A program made the position numbers and the translations under genes. Below are positions 1-9,816 of a DNA stretch of 64,000 nt, piece by piece (within the stretch, counting starts at the first letter, position 1; each line of letters begins with the position of its first letter). The notes beneath the pieces were generated by a model. That model was given only the letters and a program-made list of their open reading frames with translations. It did not search any database and was not told the origin of the DNA. Source of the DNA: Rhodococcus sp. PAMC28707 (GTDB lineage Bacteria > Actinomycetota > Actinomycetes > Mycobacteriales > Mycobacteriaceae); NCBI RefSeq assembly GCF_004795915.1, contig NZ_CP039253.1:4243501-4307500 (forward strand). Direction: 5' to 3'.

Positions 1-1068
1 CGGGTCCTGTCGGAGGGTTCGGCGAGCTTGTTGCCGAACGAGACTCGGCCGGTCGCGCTGTGGAGGATCGAGCTGGACGAATTCGGTGAGCCGACGTCGT
101 GGACGGTGTCCAGAGCATCGGTCCGGTCGATCGCGCGACTGGACTACGCCGGAGTACAGTCCGGATTCGATGCCGGGAGTCCGCATCCGTCGATTGCATG
201 TCTGGACGAGTTCGGGCGGCTGCGAGCGGAATCTTCGATTCGGCGGGGTGCTGTGGACATCACGTTGCCCGAACAGGAAGTGGTTCCCGACGGAGACTCG
301 TGGCGAATCGAGCTTCAGGCCAGAACTTCGGTCGACGGCTGGAACGCCGAAGTGTCATTGCTGACCGGAATGTGTGCCGCGCGGATCATGCTCGATGCTG
401 GCATCGGATTGCTACGCACACTTCCTCCTGCAACCGACACGGCGTTGGCAACATTGCGCAACACCGCCTCGATGCTCGGAATCGATTGGCCGGACGGTGT
501 ATCGGCCGGCGCAGTGCTCTCTGCTCTCCCTGCCGATGAACCCGAAACGTTGGCAATGATGACCCAGGCGACAGGGCTACTTCGCGGCGCCGACTACGCG
601 GCGTTCGACGGCGCGGCGCCGAAACTCAGCGAGCACTCCGGCATTGCAGCACCGTACGCCCATGTGACGGCACCGCTACGTCGACTGTCGGACCGGTTCG
701 CCACCGAGGTGTGTTTGGCTACGGTTGCGGGAACGGAGGTACCGGAGTGGGCAGCTAGCGCCCTCCCCGAACTTGCGGCGACCATGCGAAAATCCGATTC
801 CGTTGCGTCCAAGGTAGATCGGGCGTGCATCGATCTCGCTGAAGCGGCCATTCTCGCAGGCCGCGTCGGTGAACGGTTCGGTGCGTTGGTGCTTCGCGGG
901 GCCGAGGACAAGCGCGAGGCGGAAGTCTTCGTTCACGACCCGATCGTCATCAGCAAATGCGCAGGCAATCCACCCGAAGGGGAGAAGGTGACGGTGCGGC
1001 TCACCGTCGCCGACACCGACTCCCGTCGAATCGGCTTCTCCTACGAATCGGGTAGAGACGCGAACTGA
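1..1068 (+). CDS. RNB domain-containing ribonuclease, 3' part
   Basis: This is the C-terminal part of an RNase II/RNase R-like 3'-5' exoribonuclease. The frame is open from base 1 and the codons before the first possible start (TTG at 28) already encode plausible protein, so the gene begins before the window. The visible part holds the second half of the RNB domain, including the family signature around HVTAPLRRLSDR (DNA near 660-695), which is part of the RNA-binding and active-site region. The catalytic Asp cluster would lie in the missing N-terminal part. The last 28 bases overlap the convergent prolyl aminopeptidase gene. The family call is secure; substrate and exact role are unknown. 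Confidence 0.85.
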   Translation, partial: RVLSEGSASLLPNETRPVALWRIELDEFGEPTSWTVSRASVRSIARLDYAGVQSGFDAGSPHPSIACLDEFGRLRAESSIRRGAVDITLPEQEVVPDGDSWRIELQARTSVDGWNAEVSLLTGMCAARIMLDAGIGLLRTLPPATDTALATLRNTASMLGIDWPDGVSAGAVLSALPADEPETLAMMTQATGLLRGADYAAFDGAAPKLSEHSGIAAPYAHVTAPLRRLSDRFATEVCLATVAGTEVPEWAASALPELAATMRKSDSVASKVDRACIDLAEAAILAGRVGERFGALVLRGAEDKREAEVFVHDPIVISKCAGNPPEGEKVTVRLTVADTDSRRIGFSYESGRDAN

Positions 1069-2024
1069 TCGGTGGCCTCGATCAGATGGTGGACTATGCC
1101 ACCCTCGGCGGCCGAGTGGCCGGCGTCGTCGACCATCACGAGTTCGGCGCCGGGCCAGGCCTTGTGGAGTTCCCATGCGCTCGTCGCGGGGCACACGACG
1201 TCATACCGTCCCTGGACGATGATTCCGTCGATGCCCTTCAACTTGTGCGCGTCGTCGAGCAATTGGTTGTCCCGAAGGAACCCCGCATTGCGGAAGTAGT
1301 GATTTTCGATACCCGCGAACGCGAGTGCGAATCGTGGATCCTCGTTCTGCGCAATCTGATCCGGCCGAGGAATGAGATAACTGGTAGAGGCTTCCCATGC
1401 CGACCAAGCGACCGCGGCCGAGGTCGCGATGTCACGATCCTCGGAAGTCAGCAGGCGGTGGTACGCCTCGACCAAGTCCCCGTCGCGTTCGTTCTTCGGG
1501 ATCGGTGCGAGGAACTTGTCCCACTGCTCCGGAAAGATATGGCCCGCACCACCGTTGTAGTACCAGTCGATCTCACTGCGTCGAAGAAGAAAGATTCCTC
1601 GGAGGATCAAACCGCTGACTCGTTCGGTATGAGTTTGTGCGTACACGAGCGAGAGAGTCGAACCCCAGGAACCACCGAACACGAGCCACCGATCGATAGC
1701 GAGATGCGTTCGCAACTTTTCCATGTCGGCGACGAGTCGATCGGTCGTGTTCACCGCCAGATCTCCGCCGTCAGCGATGTGCGGCTCGGAACGCCCGCAG
1801 CCCCGCTGATCGAACAGAACGATGCGATACACCGCGGGGTCGAAGTAACGGCGCTGCGTCGGGCCGCTTCCGCCGCCCGGCCCGCCATGAACGAACACAA
1901 CCGGTTTTCCCGCTGGGTTACCGCTGACCTCCCAGTAGATGTGCTGGGCGTCGCCTACGTCGAGGAGACCGCCGTCGAACGGTTCGAGCGGCGGATACAG
2001 CTCTCGCGGTGATGTCGACGTCAC
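1041..2024 (-). CDS. pip: Prolyl aminopeptidase (proline iminopeptidase)
   Basis: An alpha/beta-hydrolase of peptidase family S33 that removes N-terminal proline from peptides in the cytoplasm. The 327-residue product has the family layout: oxyanion-hole motif HGGPGGG at 46-52, nucleophile elbow GGSWGS at 117-122 (Ser119), and the expected acid and base in GRYD (Asp275) and AGHS (His303). The length is normal for the family and no signal peptide is seen. It runs convergently into the RNB ribonuclease gene, and the two 3' ends overlap by 28 bases. The small envelope-protein gene lies 3 bases upstream on the same strand, so the two may be cotranscribed. Confidence 0.93.
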   Translation of the reverse strand: MTSTSPRELYPPLEPFDGGLLDVGDAQHIYWEVSGNPAGKPVVFVHGGPGGGSGPTQRRYFDPAVYRIVLFDQRGCGRSEPHIADGGDLAVNTTDRLVADMEKLRTHLAIDRWLVFGGSWGSTLSLVYAQTHTERVSGLILRGIFLLRRSEIDWYYNGGAGHIFPEQWDKFLAPIPKNERDGDLVEAYHRLLTSEDRDIATSAAVAWSAWEASTSYLIPRPDQIAQNEDPRFALAFAGIENHYFRNAGFLRDNQLLDDAHKLKGIDGIIVQGRYDVVCPATSAWELHKAWPGAELVMVDDAGHSAAEGGIVHHLIEATDQFASLPDS

Positions 2025-2027
2025 GCG

Positions 2028-2486
2028 TCAGAACCCGACGAGACCGGATGCGAGATCAGGAATCTCGAGCGACCGCATGGCTTCTGCACGGGTATCCGGG
2101 CAGGTAGCGATGGTCACTTCGTCGACGATCGAGCGGTTCTGCACTACCTGAAGATTGATGGTGCCGCTCTGCGCCGCCCAGGTCTGGACGACGATATTGA
2201 GACCGCCACGACCGATTGTCGGGCCTTGAATTCTCCATTCCTGCAGCTGCGCATCGAGATCGCTGCACAGCTGCTGGCTCTGCTGTTCGGTGATTCCGGC
2301 TGCACCTGAGGGGGAGGTGGCCGTGGTGGGTGGGTCCGTTGGGGTCAGTGTCGACGACGAACCGGTGGTCGTCGTATCCGTACCGCAAGCGCCGGTAGCA
2401 GCGAACACTGCTACCGCGCCCGCAACAGAAACGACGACTCGGGTAACTCGACGAAACCTGGACTGGGCCTTTGTAGCTGAGTTCAT
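2028..2486 (-). CDS. Small secreted or lipid-anchored protein, unknown function
   Basis: A 152-residue protein with a basic N-terminus, a hydrophobic segment (about residues 18-32) ending in TGAC, then a Thr/Ser/Pro-rich linker and a compact C-terminal domain with two cysteines (QQLCSDL and IATCPD). The pattern fits an exported protein, possibly a lipoprotein at Cys34, although Thr at -3 makes a poor lipobox. I chose the ATG at 2486, because a longer frame to 2696 would run antisense through panB codons and would put the signal segment inside the protein. It lies 59 bases after panB on the same strand and is probably transcribed with it and pip. I do not recognise the C-terminal fold. Confidence 0.7.
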   Translation of the reverse strand: MNSATKAQSRFRRVTRVVVSVAGAVAVFAATGACGTDTTTTGSSSTLTPTDPPTTATSPSGAAGITEQQSQQLCSDLDAQLQEWRIQGPTIGRGGLNIVVQTWAAQSGTINLQVVQNRSIVDEVTIATCPDTRAEAMRSLEIPDLASGLVGF

Positions 2487-2545
2487 GGCAACGAGTGTGC
2501 CATCTCGTTCGGCCCCCGCAATCAGCTCACGCCACCCGAGGTAAC

Positions 2546-3391
2546 TCAGTAGCTGTGTTCGGGTCCCGGGAAGACACCGGAGCGCACTTCGGACAGATAC
2601 GACGAGGCCGCAGATCGGAGTTCGTCTCCGACATGGCCGAACTTCTTGACGAACTTCGCCGTCTTGCCGTTGGTGTAGCCGGCCATGTCCTGCCACACGA
2701 GAACTTGTGCGTCACACTCGTTGCCCGCGCCGATTCCGATAGTGGGGATGGTCAACTTGCGGGACACCTGACCGGCGATGTCGGCCGGAACCATCTCCAT
2801 GACGACAGAGAACGCACCCGCCTCTTGGACGGCAATGGCATCGGCGACCAGTGCGTCTGCGGCATCGCCTCGTCCTTGAACGCGGAATCCGCCGAGGCCG
2901 TTCACACTTTGCGGAGTGAATCCGATGTGTGCCATGACCGGAATACCCGCGGCGGTGATGGCAGCGATCTGATCTGCGACGCGTTCCCCGCCTTCGAGTT
3001 TGACGGCGTTGGCGAGTCCTTCCTTCATGAATCTGGTGGCTGTGGCCAACGCCTGTTGCGGGGAGCCCTCGTAGCTGCCGAAGGGGAGGTCTGCGACGAC
3101 GAGTGCGTTGGGGGCTCCACGCACGACTCCGCGAACGAGGGGGAGGAGTTCGTCGATGGTGATGGGAACGGTGGTGTCGTAGCCGTAGACGACGTTGGCT
3201 GCGGAGTCACCGACGAGCAGAACTGGAATGCCGGCCTCCTCGAAGATCCGTGCGCTGGAGTAGTCGTAAGCGGTGAGCATTGCCCAGCGCTCACCCTCGG
3301 CCTTCATCTGCAGAAGATGGTGGGTGCGGGTCTTGCGAGTGAGACCGGATACGGATGCGTCGGATCCACCGTAAATAGTGTTGTCGGACAT
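2546..3391 (-). CDS. panB: 3-methyl-2-oxobutanoate hydroxymethyltransferase
   Basis: PanB makes ketopantoate from 2-oxoisovalerate and 5,10-methylenetetrahydrofolate, the first committed step of pantothenate and CoA synthesis. The 281-residue product has the TIM-barrel signatures of the family: the early K-R-T-x-H-H-L-L segment, the metal-binding [13 protein letters not shown] region, HIGFTPQSV in the middle and [17 protein letters not shown] near the end. Length matches mycobacterial PanB. The ATG at 3391 follows an AAAGGGA ribosome-binding site. It sits next to a Hip1-like hydrolase, as panB (Rv2225) does in M. tuberculosis. Confidence 0.96.
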   Translation of the reverse strand: MSDNTIYGGSDASVSGLTRKTRTHHLLQMKAEGERWAMLTAYDYSSARIFEEAGIPVLLVGDSAANVVYGYDTTVPITIDELLPLVRGVVRGAPNALVVADLPFGSYEGSPQQALATATRFMKEGLANAVKLEGGERVADQIAAITAAGIPVMAHIGFTPQSVNGLGGFRVQGRGDAADALVADAIAVQEAGAFSVVMEMVPADIAGQVSRKLTIPTIGIGAGNECDAQVLVWQDMAGYTNGKTAKFVKKFGHVGDELRSAASSYLSEVRSGVFPGPEHSY

Positions 3392-3604
3392 CTTTGTCCC
3401 TTTCGGTTCCTCGAGGCCCGATTTCGGGTCCCCGGGATGGGGTTGATGACGCCCTCAGTCTGCCACCTGCGTCTACTCGACCGAAGGGCAGTCGGCAGTG
3501 CAATCCGTCACACCGTGAGGCTCGGGCCACGAGTCGTGCATGGCAGACGCTTGGTTCGCCGCTGTCCTACGTGAGCAGCGCGCACGTGAAGGTCTGGCAC
3601 CATC

Positions 3605-5194
3605 GTGGGAATGAGAACGAGTCGCACTCCGCTGGTCCGGATGGTAGCCCTGGGCGCGGCGGGATTGATGGCCGCGGCGGGATGTGCGCAGAGCTCGACA
3701 ACCGAGGGCACCCCGGAAGCCGAGGGGCTTTCATCCTCCGTCGAATCTTTCGAGCCCGGGGCCGGAATCGTCCCCGACGGCCTCGCCGAGTTCTACACGC
3801 AGTCGCCCGAGTGGGGGCCCTGCGATTCGTACGACACCGACGGAACGAATTTTCGTAGCGATATGGAGTGCGCGAAGGTCACGGTTCCACTGGACTACGA
3901 GGAGCCGACCGGAGAGAAGGCCGAGATCGCCATTTCGCGGACGCTGGCAAGCGGGGACAAGATCGGCTCGATCTTGTTCAACCCAGGTGGTCCGGGGGCG
4001 TCAGGTCTGTATATGTCCACGCAGGCGGACGGATCGGAGTTGTCCGAACGCTTCGATCGAATCGGTTTCGATCCGCGCGGAATCGGTGCATCGACTCCTG
4101 CCGTGCGGTGCCTGACCACGCAAGAGATCGAAGAGGAGCGACGCGAGCCGGACGTCGACGTTTCGCCGGAGGGTATTGCGAAATCGGAAGCGGAGCATCA
4201 GGACTACGCCGCCAAGTGTGCAGCGAGGAGTGGTAAGGATCTGCTCGAGCACGTGGGAACGCGCGAGGTGGTCCAGGACATGGACGTGATCAGATCGGTG
4301 CTCGGGGACGCGAAGCTCACCTACGTCGGCTACTCGTACGGCACTCGAATCGGAACTGCGTACGCCGAGGCGTTCCCCGGCAACGTGCGAGCGATGGTGC
4401 TCGACGGTGCACTCGATCCAGAGCAAAGTCCCGTCGACGAGGCCGTCGAGCAGGGAGCAGCCTTCCAAGGCGCATTCGACGGTTTCGCTGCGGATTGCGC
4501 GCTATCACCGTCCTGTCCGCTCGGCACCGACGTCGCTGACGCAAACCGACAGTTCCGTGCCCTTGTCGACCCACTCATCGAGCGTCCTGCCGAGACCACG
4601 GACCCGCGTGGACTGAGCTACGACGACGCTTTGACAGGGACTCAGCAGGCGCTCTACTCCGAAAGCCTGTGGCGGCTTCTTCGAGCAGGACTGAGCGAAT
4701 TGCGGGACGGCCGCGGCGACACGCTCCTGCGATTGGCCGACTCGTACAGCGGAAGGCTCGAGGACGGATCTTATGCGAATCTCGACGACGCATTCAATGC
4801 GATTCGGTGCGTCGATGATCCACCGGTCGTCGACCGGGCCGAGGCCGACGAGGCCGACACGCGGTACCGACAGGCCGCCCCCTTCCTCGACGACGGCCGC
4901 GGGACCGGAAACGCGCCTCTCGACCTGTGCGCATTCTGGCCGGTACCCAATACCGGAAGTCCGCACACGATCTCGGCGGAGGGGCTACCGAAGCTGGTGG
5001 TCGTGTCCACGACATTCGACCCGGCCACGCCGTACCAGGCAGGCGTCGACCTTGCCCGCCAACTCGACGCGGACCTGATCACCTACGAAGGAACCCAACA
5101 TACGGTCGCCTTCTCCGGCGAGGAATGCGTCGACGATCCGTTGGTCGAGTATCTCGTCGACCTGGTTCCCACCGGTAACGATCTGGTGTGCTGA
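3605..5194 (+). CDS. Secreted tripeptidyl-peptidase-like alpha/beta-hydrolase (Hip1/Rv2223c family)
   Basis: An exported serine hydrolase of peptidase family S33, related to M. tuberculosis Hip1/CaeA (Rv2224c) and Rv2223c, which process proteins at the cell envelope. The N-terminus is a signal sequence ending in a good lipobox (MAAAGC), so lipid anchoring is likely. Oxyanion motif NPGGPGASG is followed by nucleophile elbow GYSYGTRIG (Ser244), with Asp472 in TTFDPATP and His499 in GTQHTV completing the triad. The frame opens at GTG 3605, but ATG 3611 is an equally good start (527 residues). M. tuberculosis carries two such genes here; this window has one. Confidence 0.88.
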   Translation: MGMRTSRTPLVRMVALGAAGLMAAAGCAQSSTTEGTPEAEGLSSSVESFEPGAGIVPDGLAEFYTQSPEWGPCDSYDTDGTNFRSDMECAKVTVPLDYEEPTGEKAEIAISRTLASGDKIGSILFNPGGPGASGLYMSTQADGSELSERFDRIGFDPRGIGASTPAVRCLTTQEIEEERREPDVDVSPEGIAKSEAEHQDYAAKCAARSGKDLLEHVGTREVVQDMDVIRSVLGDAKLTYVGYSYGTRIGTAYAEAFPGNVRAMVLDGALDPEQSPVDEAVEQGAAFQGAFDGFAADCALSPSCPLGTDVADANRQFRALVDPLIERPAETTDPRGLSYDDALTGTQQALYSESLWRLLRAGLSELRDGRGDTLLRLADSYSGRLEDGSYANLDDAFNAIRCVDDPPVVDRAEADEADTRYRQAAPFLDDGRGTGNAPLDLCAFWPVPNTGSPHTISAEGLPKLVVVSTTFDPATPYQAGVDLARQLDADLITYEGTQHTVAFSGEECVDDPLVEYLVDLVPTGNDLVC

Positions 5195-5257
5195 CGCGAG
5201 CTTCACGTCCCCGGTGTGGCCGTTGAGATGCGTCCGACGTGAGACCGAGATCACGAT

Positions 5258-5273
5258 GTAACACAGATTTAAC
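5258..5273. promoter_or_regulatory. Possible GlnR-like half-sites upstream of glnA2
   Basis: GTAAC, a 6-base spacer and TTAAC lie 24 bases before the glnA2 start. This resembles the GTnAC-n6-GnAAC layout of actinobacterial GlnR boxes, but the second half-site departs from the usual GAAAC, so the call is tentative. Confidence 0.3.
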
Positions 5274-5296
5274 GCGGTTTGCTTAGTCTCGCGGAC

Positions 5297-6637
5297 ATGG
5301 ATCGCCAAAAGGAATTCGTGCTTCGGACCCTGGAGGAGCGCGACATCCGCTTCGTCCGCCTATGGTTCACCGATGTTCTTGGCTATCTGAAATCGGTCGC
5401 CATCGCCCCCGCGGAACTCGAAGGTGCCTTCGACGAAGGGATCGGCTTCGACGGAAGCGCTATCGAGGGATTCGCCCGCGTCTCCGAAGCAGATACCGTT
5501 GCCAAGCCCGATCCGTCGACTTTTCAGATCCTGCCCTGGTCGAGCAGCAAGGGGCATCAGCATTCGGCGCGGATGTTCTGCGACATCGCGATGCCCGACG
5601 GCTCGCCGTCCTGGGCTGATTCGCGCCACGTGCTGCGGCGTCAACTGAGCAAGGCCGCAGACCTCGGGTTCAGCTGCTACGTGCATCCGGAGATCGAGTT
5701 CTTCCTGCTCAAGGACTCCCCAGAGGATGGATCGCCGCCCACGCCCGCCGACAACGGTGGATACTTCGATCAGGCCGTGCACGACTCGGCGCCGAACTTT
5801 CGCCGTCACGCCATCGATGCGCTCGAGTCGATGGGCATCTCCGTCGAGTTCAGCCATCACGAAGCCGCGCCCGGTCAGCAGGAAATCGACCTCCGCTATG
5901 CCGACGCACTGTCGATGGCCGACAACATCATGACCTTCCGTTACCTGGTCAAGGAAGTTGCGATCGCCGAGGGCGTCCGGGCAACGTTCATGCCCAAGCC
6001 GTTCAGTGATCAGGCCGGCTCGGCGATGCACACGCACATGAGCCTGTTCGAGGGCGACACCAATGCGTTCCACAATCCGGACGACCCCATGCAGCTCTCG
6101 GAGACCGGCAAGTCGTTCATCGCCGGAATCCTCGAACATGCCAACGAGATCAGCGCCGTCACGAACCAGTGGGTCAACTCCTACAAGCGGTTGATCCGCG
6201 GTGGCGAAGCACCGACGGCAGCGTCGTGGGGACCCTCCAACCGCTCGGCACTCATCCGGGTTCCGATGTACACCCCGAACAAAGCGTCCTCTCGTCGCGT
6301 CGAGATCCGTAGCCCCGATTCCGCCTGCAATCCCTACCTGGCCTTCGCGGTCCTGCTCGCTGCCGGTCTGCGTGGCATCGAAAAGGGCTACACGTTGCCA
6401 CCAGAGGCAGAAGAGGACGTGTGGGCGTTGACATCCGCCGAGCGTCGCGCCATGGGTTACAAGGAGCTTCCAGGCAACCTCGATCAGGCTCTGAACGCCA
6501 TGGAAGGCTCCGAGCTCGTCGCCGAAGCCCTCGGCGAACATGTCTTCGACTTCTTCCTGCGCAACAAGCGTCGGGAGTGGGAGGAATACCGCTCGCATGT
6601 CACGCCGTACGAGCTGAAGGCCTACTTGGGATTGTGA
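5297..6637 (+). CDS. glnA2: Type I glutamine synthetase, GlnA2 class
   Basis: Glutamine synthetase-family enzyme (ammonia + glutamate + ATP), 446 residues, exactly the length of M. tuberculosis GlnA2 (Rv2222c). N-terminal beta-grasp region FTDVLGYLKSV and GFDGSAIEGFAR, catalytic-domain motifs EIEFFL, HHEAAPGQQEID, KPFSDQAGSAMHTHMS, NRSALIRVP and RRVEIRSPD are all present. The start is ATG 5297; a TTG six codons upstream is less likely. A tyrosine is kept in YTLPP at the place where GlnA1 is adenylylated, but I have no evidence that this paralogue is modified. GlnE follows 119 bases downstream. In actinobacteria this paralogue is usually secondary to GlnA1. Confidence 0.93.
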   Translation: MDRQKEFVLRTLEERDIRFVRLWFTDVLGYLKSVAIAPAELEGAFDEGIGFDGSAIEGFARVSEADTVAKPDPSTFQILPWSSSKGHQHSARMFCDIAMPDGSPSWADSRHVLRRQLSKAADLGFSCYVHPEIEFFLLKDSPEDGSPPTPADNGGYFDQAVHDSAPNFRRHAIDALESMGISVEFSHHEAAPGQQEIDLRYADALSMADNIMTFRYLVKEVAIAEGVRATFMPKPFSDQAGSAMHTHMSLFEGDTNAFHNPDDPMQLSETGKSFIAGILEHANEISAVTNQWVNSYKRLIRGGEAPTAASWGPSNRSALIRVPMYTPNKASSRRVEIRSPDSACNPYLAFAVLLAAGLRGIEKGYTLPPEAEEDVWALTSAERRAMGYKELPGNLDQALNAMEGSELVAEALGEHVFDFFLRNKRREWEEYRSHVTPYELKAYLGL

Positions 6638-6756
6638 TCTGCGCACTGTCATCGGATGCCGGCGTGATGGGCTAGATTTTACTTCGTTCGAGTAAGAGCT
6701 AGTTCCCGCCCGCGGTGAGGTGAACCTGTGTTACGCCAGAGTCGAGGTGTTCGCTG

Positions 6757-9700
6757 ATGGTGCGTCCACCCACATCACGTTCGATCGTCCCAGGGCCAGG
6801 ACGTCTGGGTCTGGTCGAGGCCACTGCGCCCGCTGATCTACAGAAGCTCGGGTGGGTCGACGAGAACAGTCTCGAACTACTGTGGTCGTTGTCGCGTGCA
6901 GCCAACGCGGATCTCGCACTGCGGACACTGACGAGGCTGCAGGATTTGCTCGGCGACGGCTTCTCGGAAGTCGACCAGGCCTTGCGTTCGGACAAGGGCC
7001 TTCGCGGTCGATTGTTGGGTCTCTGCGGTGCCTCGAGCGCGCTCGCCGATCACCTTGTTTCCGATCCGGATACGTGGCGTCTGCTCAGCACACCCGCAGG
7101 CCGCGCCACGGGTCCCTCTGCGCGAGTGGAACTACCCAGCAAACAGCAGCTCACCGACGAACTCTTGGCTGCTGTCGATGCAAAGCCCGAGACCGGTCCG
7201 AATGCCTCACCGGAGTTGTACCGGGCAGGTCTGACCGGACCCGATGCCGTTGTTGCCCTGCGAAAAACTTACCGCGACCAAGTGATGGTTCTCGCCGCGG
7301 CGGATCTCGCTGCCACCGTGGAAAACGAACCTGTCGTGCCGTATCAGCTCGTCGGAAATCAGCTCTCCGACATGGCCGACGCTGCCTTGACCGCAGCGCT
7401 GGCTGTCGCTGTTGCGACAGTCTGCCCGGACGATCCGATGCCGACCCGACTCGCCGTGATCGCAATGGGCAAATGCGGTGCACGAGAGCTCAATTACGTC
7501 TCCGACGTCGACGTCGTGTTCGTGGCGGAACCAGCGGATGCGGTTGCCAGTCGGATCGCGGGCGAAATGATGCGGATCGGCTCCTCGGCGTTCTTCGAGG
7601 TCGATGCAGCGCTTCGGCCGGAGGGCAAACGTGGCGAACTGGTCCGCACCCTCGATTCGCATGTCGCTTACTACAAGCGGTGGGCCAAGACCTGGGAGTT
7701 TCAGGCTCTGCTCAAAGCACGTCCGATGACCGGGAACCTCGAGCTCGGTCACAGCTACGTCGCCGCACTCAACCCGATGGTGTGGTTGGCCTCGCAGCGG
7801 GAGGACTTCGTTCCCGAGGTCCGCGCGATGCGCCGTCGCGTCGAGGAGATGGTTCCACCCGAGCTCCGTGAACGCGAGATCAAACTCGGTCGCGGAAGCC
7901 TGCGGGATGTCGAGTTCGCAGTGCAGCTACTGCAACTCGTCCACGGCCGCACCGACGAAACTCTCCGAGTTCTCGGCACCGTGGACGCCCTGGTTGCGCT
8001 CAGCGACGGGGGATACGTCGGGCGCGACGACGCCGCGAATCTGACCGCGTCCTACGAGTTCCTACGGCTACTCGAACACCGTCTGCAGCTTCAGCGGATG
8101 AAGCGAACCCACACTCTGCCGCCGCCGGACGACGAGGAAGCGCTGCGCTGGCTCGCCCGAGCAGCGCACATGCGTTCCGACGGCAATCGTGATGCGCTCG
8201 GAGTGCTGACTGCCGAGATCAAACGCAACGCGCTCCGGATCCGAAGGCTGCACGCGAAACTGTTCTATCGACCCCTGCTCGATTCCGTCGTGCGGTTCGA
8301 TTCCGACACCGTCAGATTGACTCCGGAAGCAGCCGTGCGGCAACTTTCGGCGCTGGGTTTCGCCGCCCCTCAGAACGCAATCGGGCACCTGCGCGCGCTC
8401 GTCGGTTCAGGTGCGCGACGTGGTCAGATTCAAGCGGTGCTACTGCCGACACTTCTCGAATGGCTTGCCGATACACCGGACTCGGACGCCGGCCTACTCA
8501 ACTACCGCCGACTCTGCGAGGCCGCTCAGGACCAAACCTGGTTTCTGCGGATACTGCGCGACGAAGGTGCCGTCGCTCAGCGTTTGATGATCGTTCTCGG
8601 ATCTTCGGCATACGTCCCGGATCTGCTCATCAAAGCTCCCGAGGTCATCAGACTCTTCGCTGACGGCCCGACCGGCCCAAGGCTTCTCGACGTCGAACCC
8701 GAGGAAACATATCGAGCGATCCTTTCTTCTTCGGGTCGGTACGACGATCCGGTTCGTGCCATCGACGCCGCGCGGTCTCTGCGTAGACACGAGCTTGCGC
8801 GGGTAGCGTCGGCCGACATCCTCGGCATGCTCGATGTGCCGCAAGTGTGCACCGCTTTGTCCTCGGTATGGGCCGCTGTGATCAACGCTGCACTGGCAGC
8901 TGCCATTCGGGCGAGTGAAGCCGAACGTGGGGAGCCGGCTCCTGCCAGCCTGGCTGTGATCGGAATGGGCCGACTCGGCGGCGGAGAACTCGGCTACGGC
9001 AGCGATGCAGATGTGCTGTTCGTATGCGAACCCGTCGAGGGCTCCGACGACAGTGTCGCCGTCAAGTGGGCCAACGGTATTGCCGATCGGATTCGCAAGC
9101 TACTCGGTGCGCCGAGTACCGACCCACCGTTGGAGGTGGACACCGGTTTGCGGCCGGAAGGCCGAAACGGGCCGGTGGTCAGGACTCTCGCGTCGTACAA
9201 GGCGTACTACGCGCAGTGGGCCCAGGCCTGGGAGGTCCAGGCGTTGCTGCGTGCCCATCAGGTTGCCGGAGATCAGGATCTCGGCATCAAGTTTCTGCTC
9301 ATGGTCGACAAAGTGCGATACCCAGAAGGTGGTGTCTCCCAGGAGTCCGTACGGGAAATCCGTCGCATCAAGGCGCGAATCGACTCCGAGCGTCTCCCCA
9401 AAGGCGCCGACCCCGCCACCCACACCAAGCTGGGCAGAGGCGGGCTCGCCGACATCGAGTGGACAGTGCAGCTCATCCAACTCAGGCATGCGCACGACGT
9501 GCCGTCACTGCACAACACCTCGACCCTGCAAACTCTCGACGCAATCGGCGCGGCCGAGTTGATGAGCGAGACCGACATCGAATTGCTGCGTGAAGCATGG
9601 ATTCTCGCAACGAAGGCACGCAACGCACTCGTACTCGTGCGTGGAAAGCCGACGGACCAACTTCCTGCACCGGGGCACGTTCTCTCCGCCGTCGCGAAGG

Positions 9701-9801
9701 TGGCCGGATGGAAGAACGCCGATGCAGGGGAGTTCCTCGACAACTACCTACGTGTGACGCGTCGCGCAAAGGCTGTGGTGGAGCGGACCTTCGGGGCCTG
9801 A
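6757..9801 (+). CDS. glnE: Glutamine synthetase adenylyltransferase / adenylyl-removing enzyme
   Basis: A bifunctional enzyme that adds AMP to a tyrosine of GlnA1 when nitrogen is plentiful and removes it when nitrogen is scarce. The 1014-residue product shows the two-lobed GlnE architecture: nucleotidyltransferase motif [13 protein letters not shown] at about 243-255 (Ser249, Asp250, Asp252) with its trailing helical domain ([12 protein letters not shown]), and a second copy [13 protein letters not shown] around Asp750/Asp752 followed by [12 protein letters not shown]. The presumed target tyrosine, Tyr406 of GlnA1, is coded about 4 kb further on. It is preceded by glnA2 on the same strand, and the order glnA2-glnE-glnA1 is conserved in mycobacteria. 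Confidence 0.96.
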   Translation: MVRPPTSRSIVPGPGRLGLVEATAPADLQKLGWVDENSLELLWSLSRAANADLALRTLTRLQDLLGDGFSEVDQALRSDKGLRGRLLGLCGASSALADHLVSDPDTWRLLSTPAGRATGPSARVELPSKQQLTDELLAAVDAKPETGPNASPELYRAGLTGPDAVVALRKTYRDQVMVLAAADLAATVENEPVVPYQLVGNQLSDMADAALTAALAVAVATVCPDDPMPTRLAVIAMGKCGARELNYVSDVDVVFVAEPADAVASRIAGEMMRIGSSAFFEVDAALRPEGKRGELVRTLDSHVAYYKRWAKTWEFQALLKARPMTGNLELGHSYVAALNPMVWLASQREDFVPEVRAMRRRVEEMVPPELREREIKLGRGSLRDVEFAVQLLQLVHGRTDETLRVLGTVDALVALSDGGYVGRDDAANLTASYEFLRLLEHRLQLQRMKRTHTLPPPDDEEALRWLARAAHMRSDGNRDALGVLTAEIKRNALRIRRLHAKLFYRPLLDSVVRFDSDTVRLTPEAAVRQLSALGFAAPQNAIGHLRALVGSGARRGQIQAVLLPTLLEWLADTPDSDAGLLNYRRLCEAAQDQTWFLRILRDEGAVAQRLMIVLGSSAYVPDLLIKAPEVIRLFADGPTGPRLLDVEPEETYRAILSSSGRYDDPVRAIDAARSLRRHELARVASADILGMLDVPQVCTALSSVWAAVINAALAAAIRASEAERGEPAPASLAVIGMGRLGGGELGYGSDADVLFVCEPVEGSDDSVAVKWANGIADRIRKLLGAPSTDPPLEVDTGLRPEGRNGPVVRTLASYKAYYAQWAQAWEVQALLRAHQVAGDQDLGIKFLLMVDKVRYPEGGVSQESVREIRRIKARIDSERLPKGADPATHTKLGRGGLADIEWTVQLIQLRHAHDVPSLHNTSTLQTLDAIGAAELMSETDIELLREAWILATKARNALVLVRGKPTDQLPAPGHVLSAVAKVAGWKNADAGEFLDNYLRVTRRAKAVVERTFGA

Positions 9802-9816
9802 CCACTCCACCGTCGT

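Noticed and set aside
2495-3574. 359-codon plus-strand frame
   Set aside because: Antisense shadow of panB, which has full family motifs and a good start.
5360-6652. 430-codon minus-strand frame
   Set aside because: Antisense of glnA2 with no recognisable protein features.
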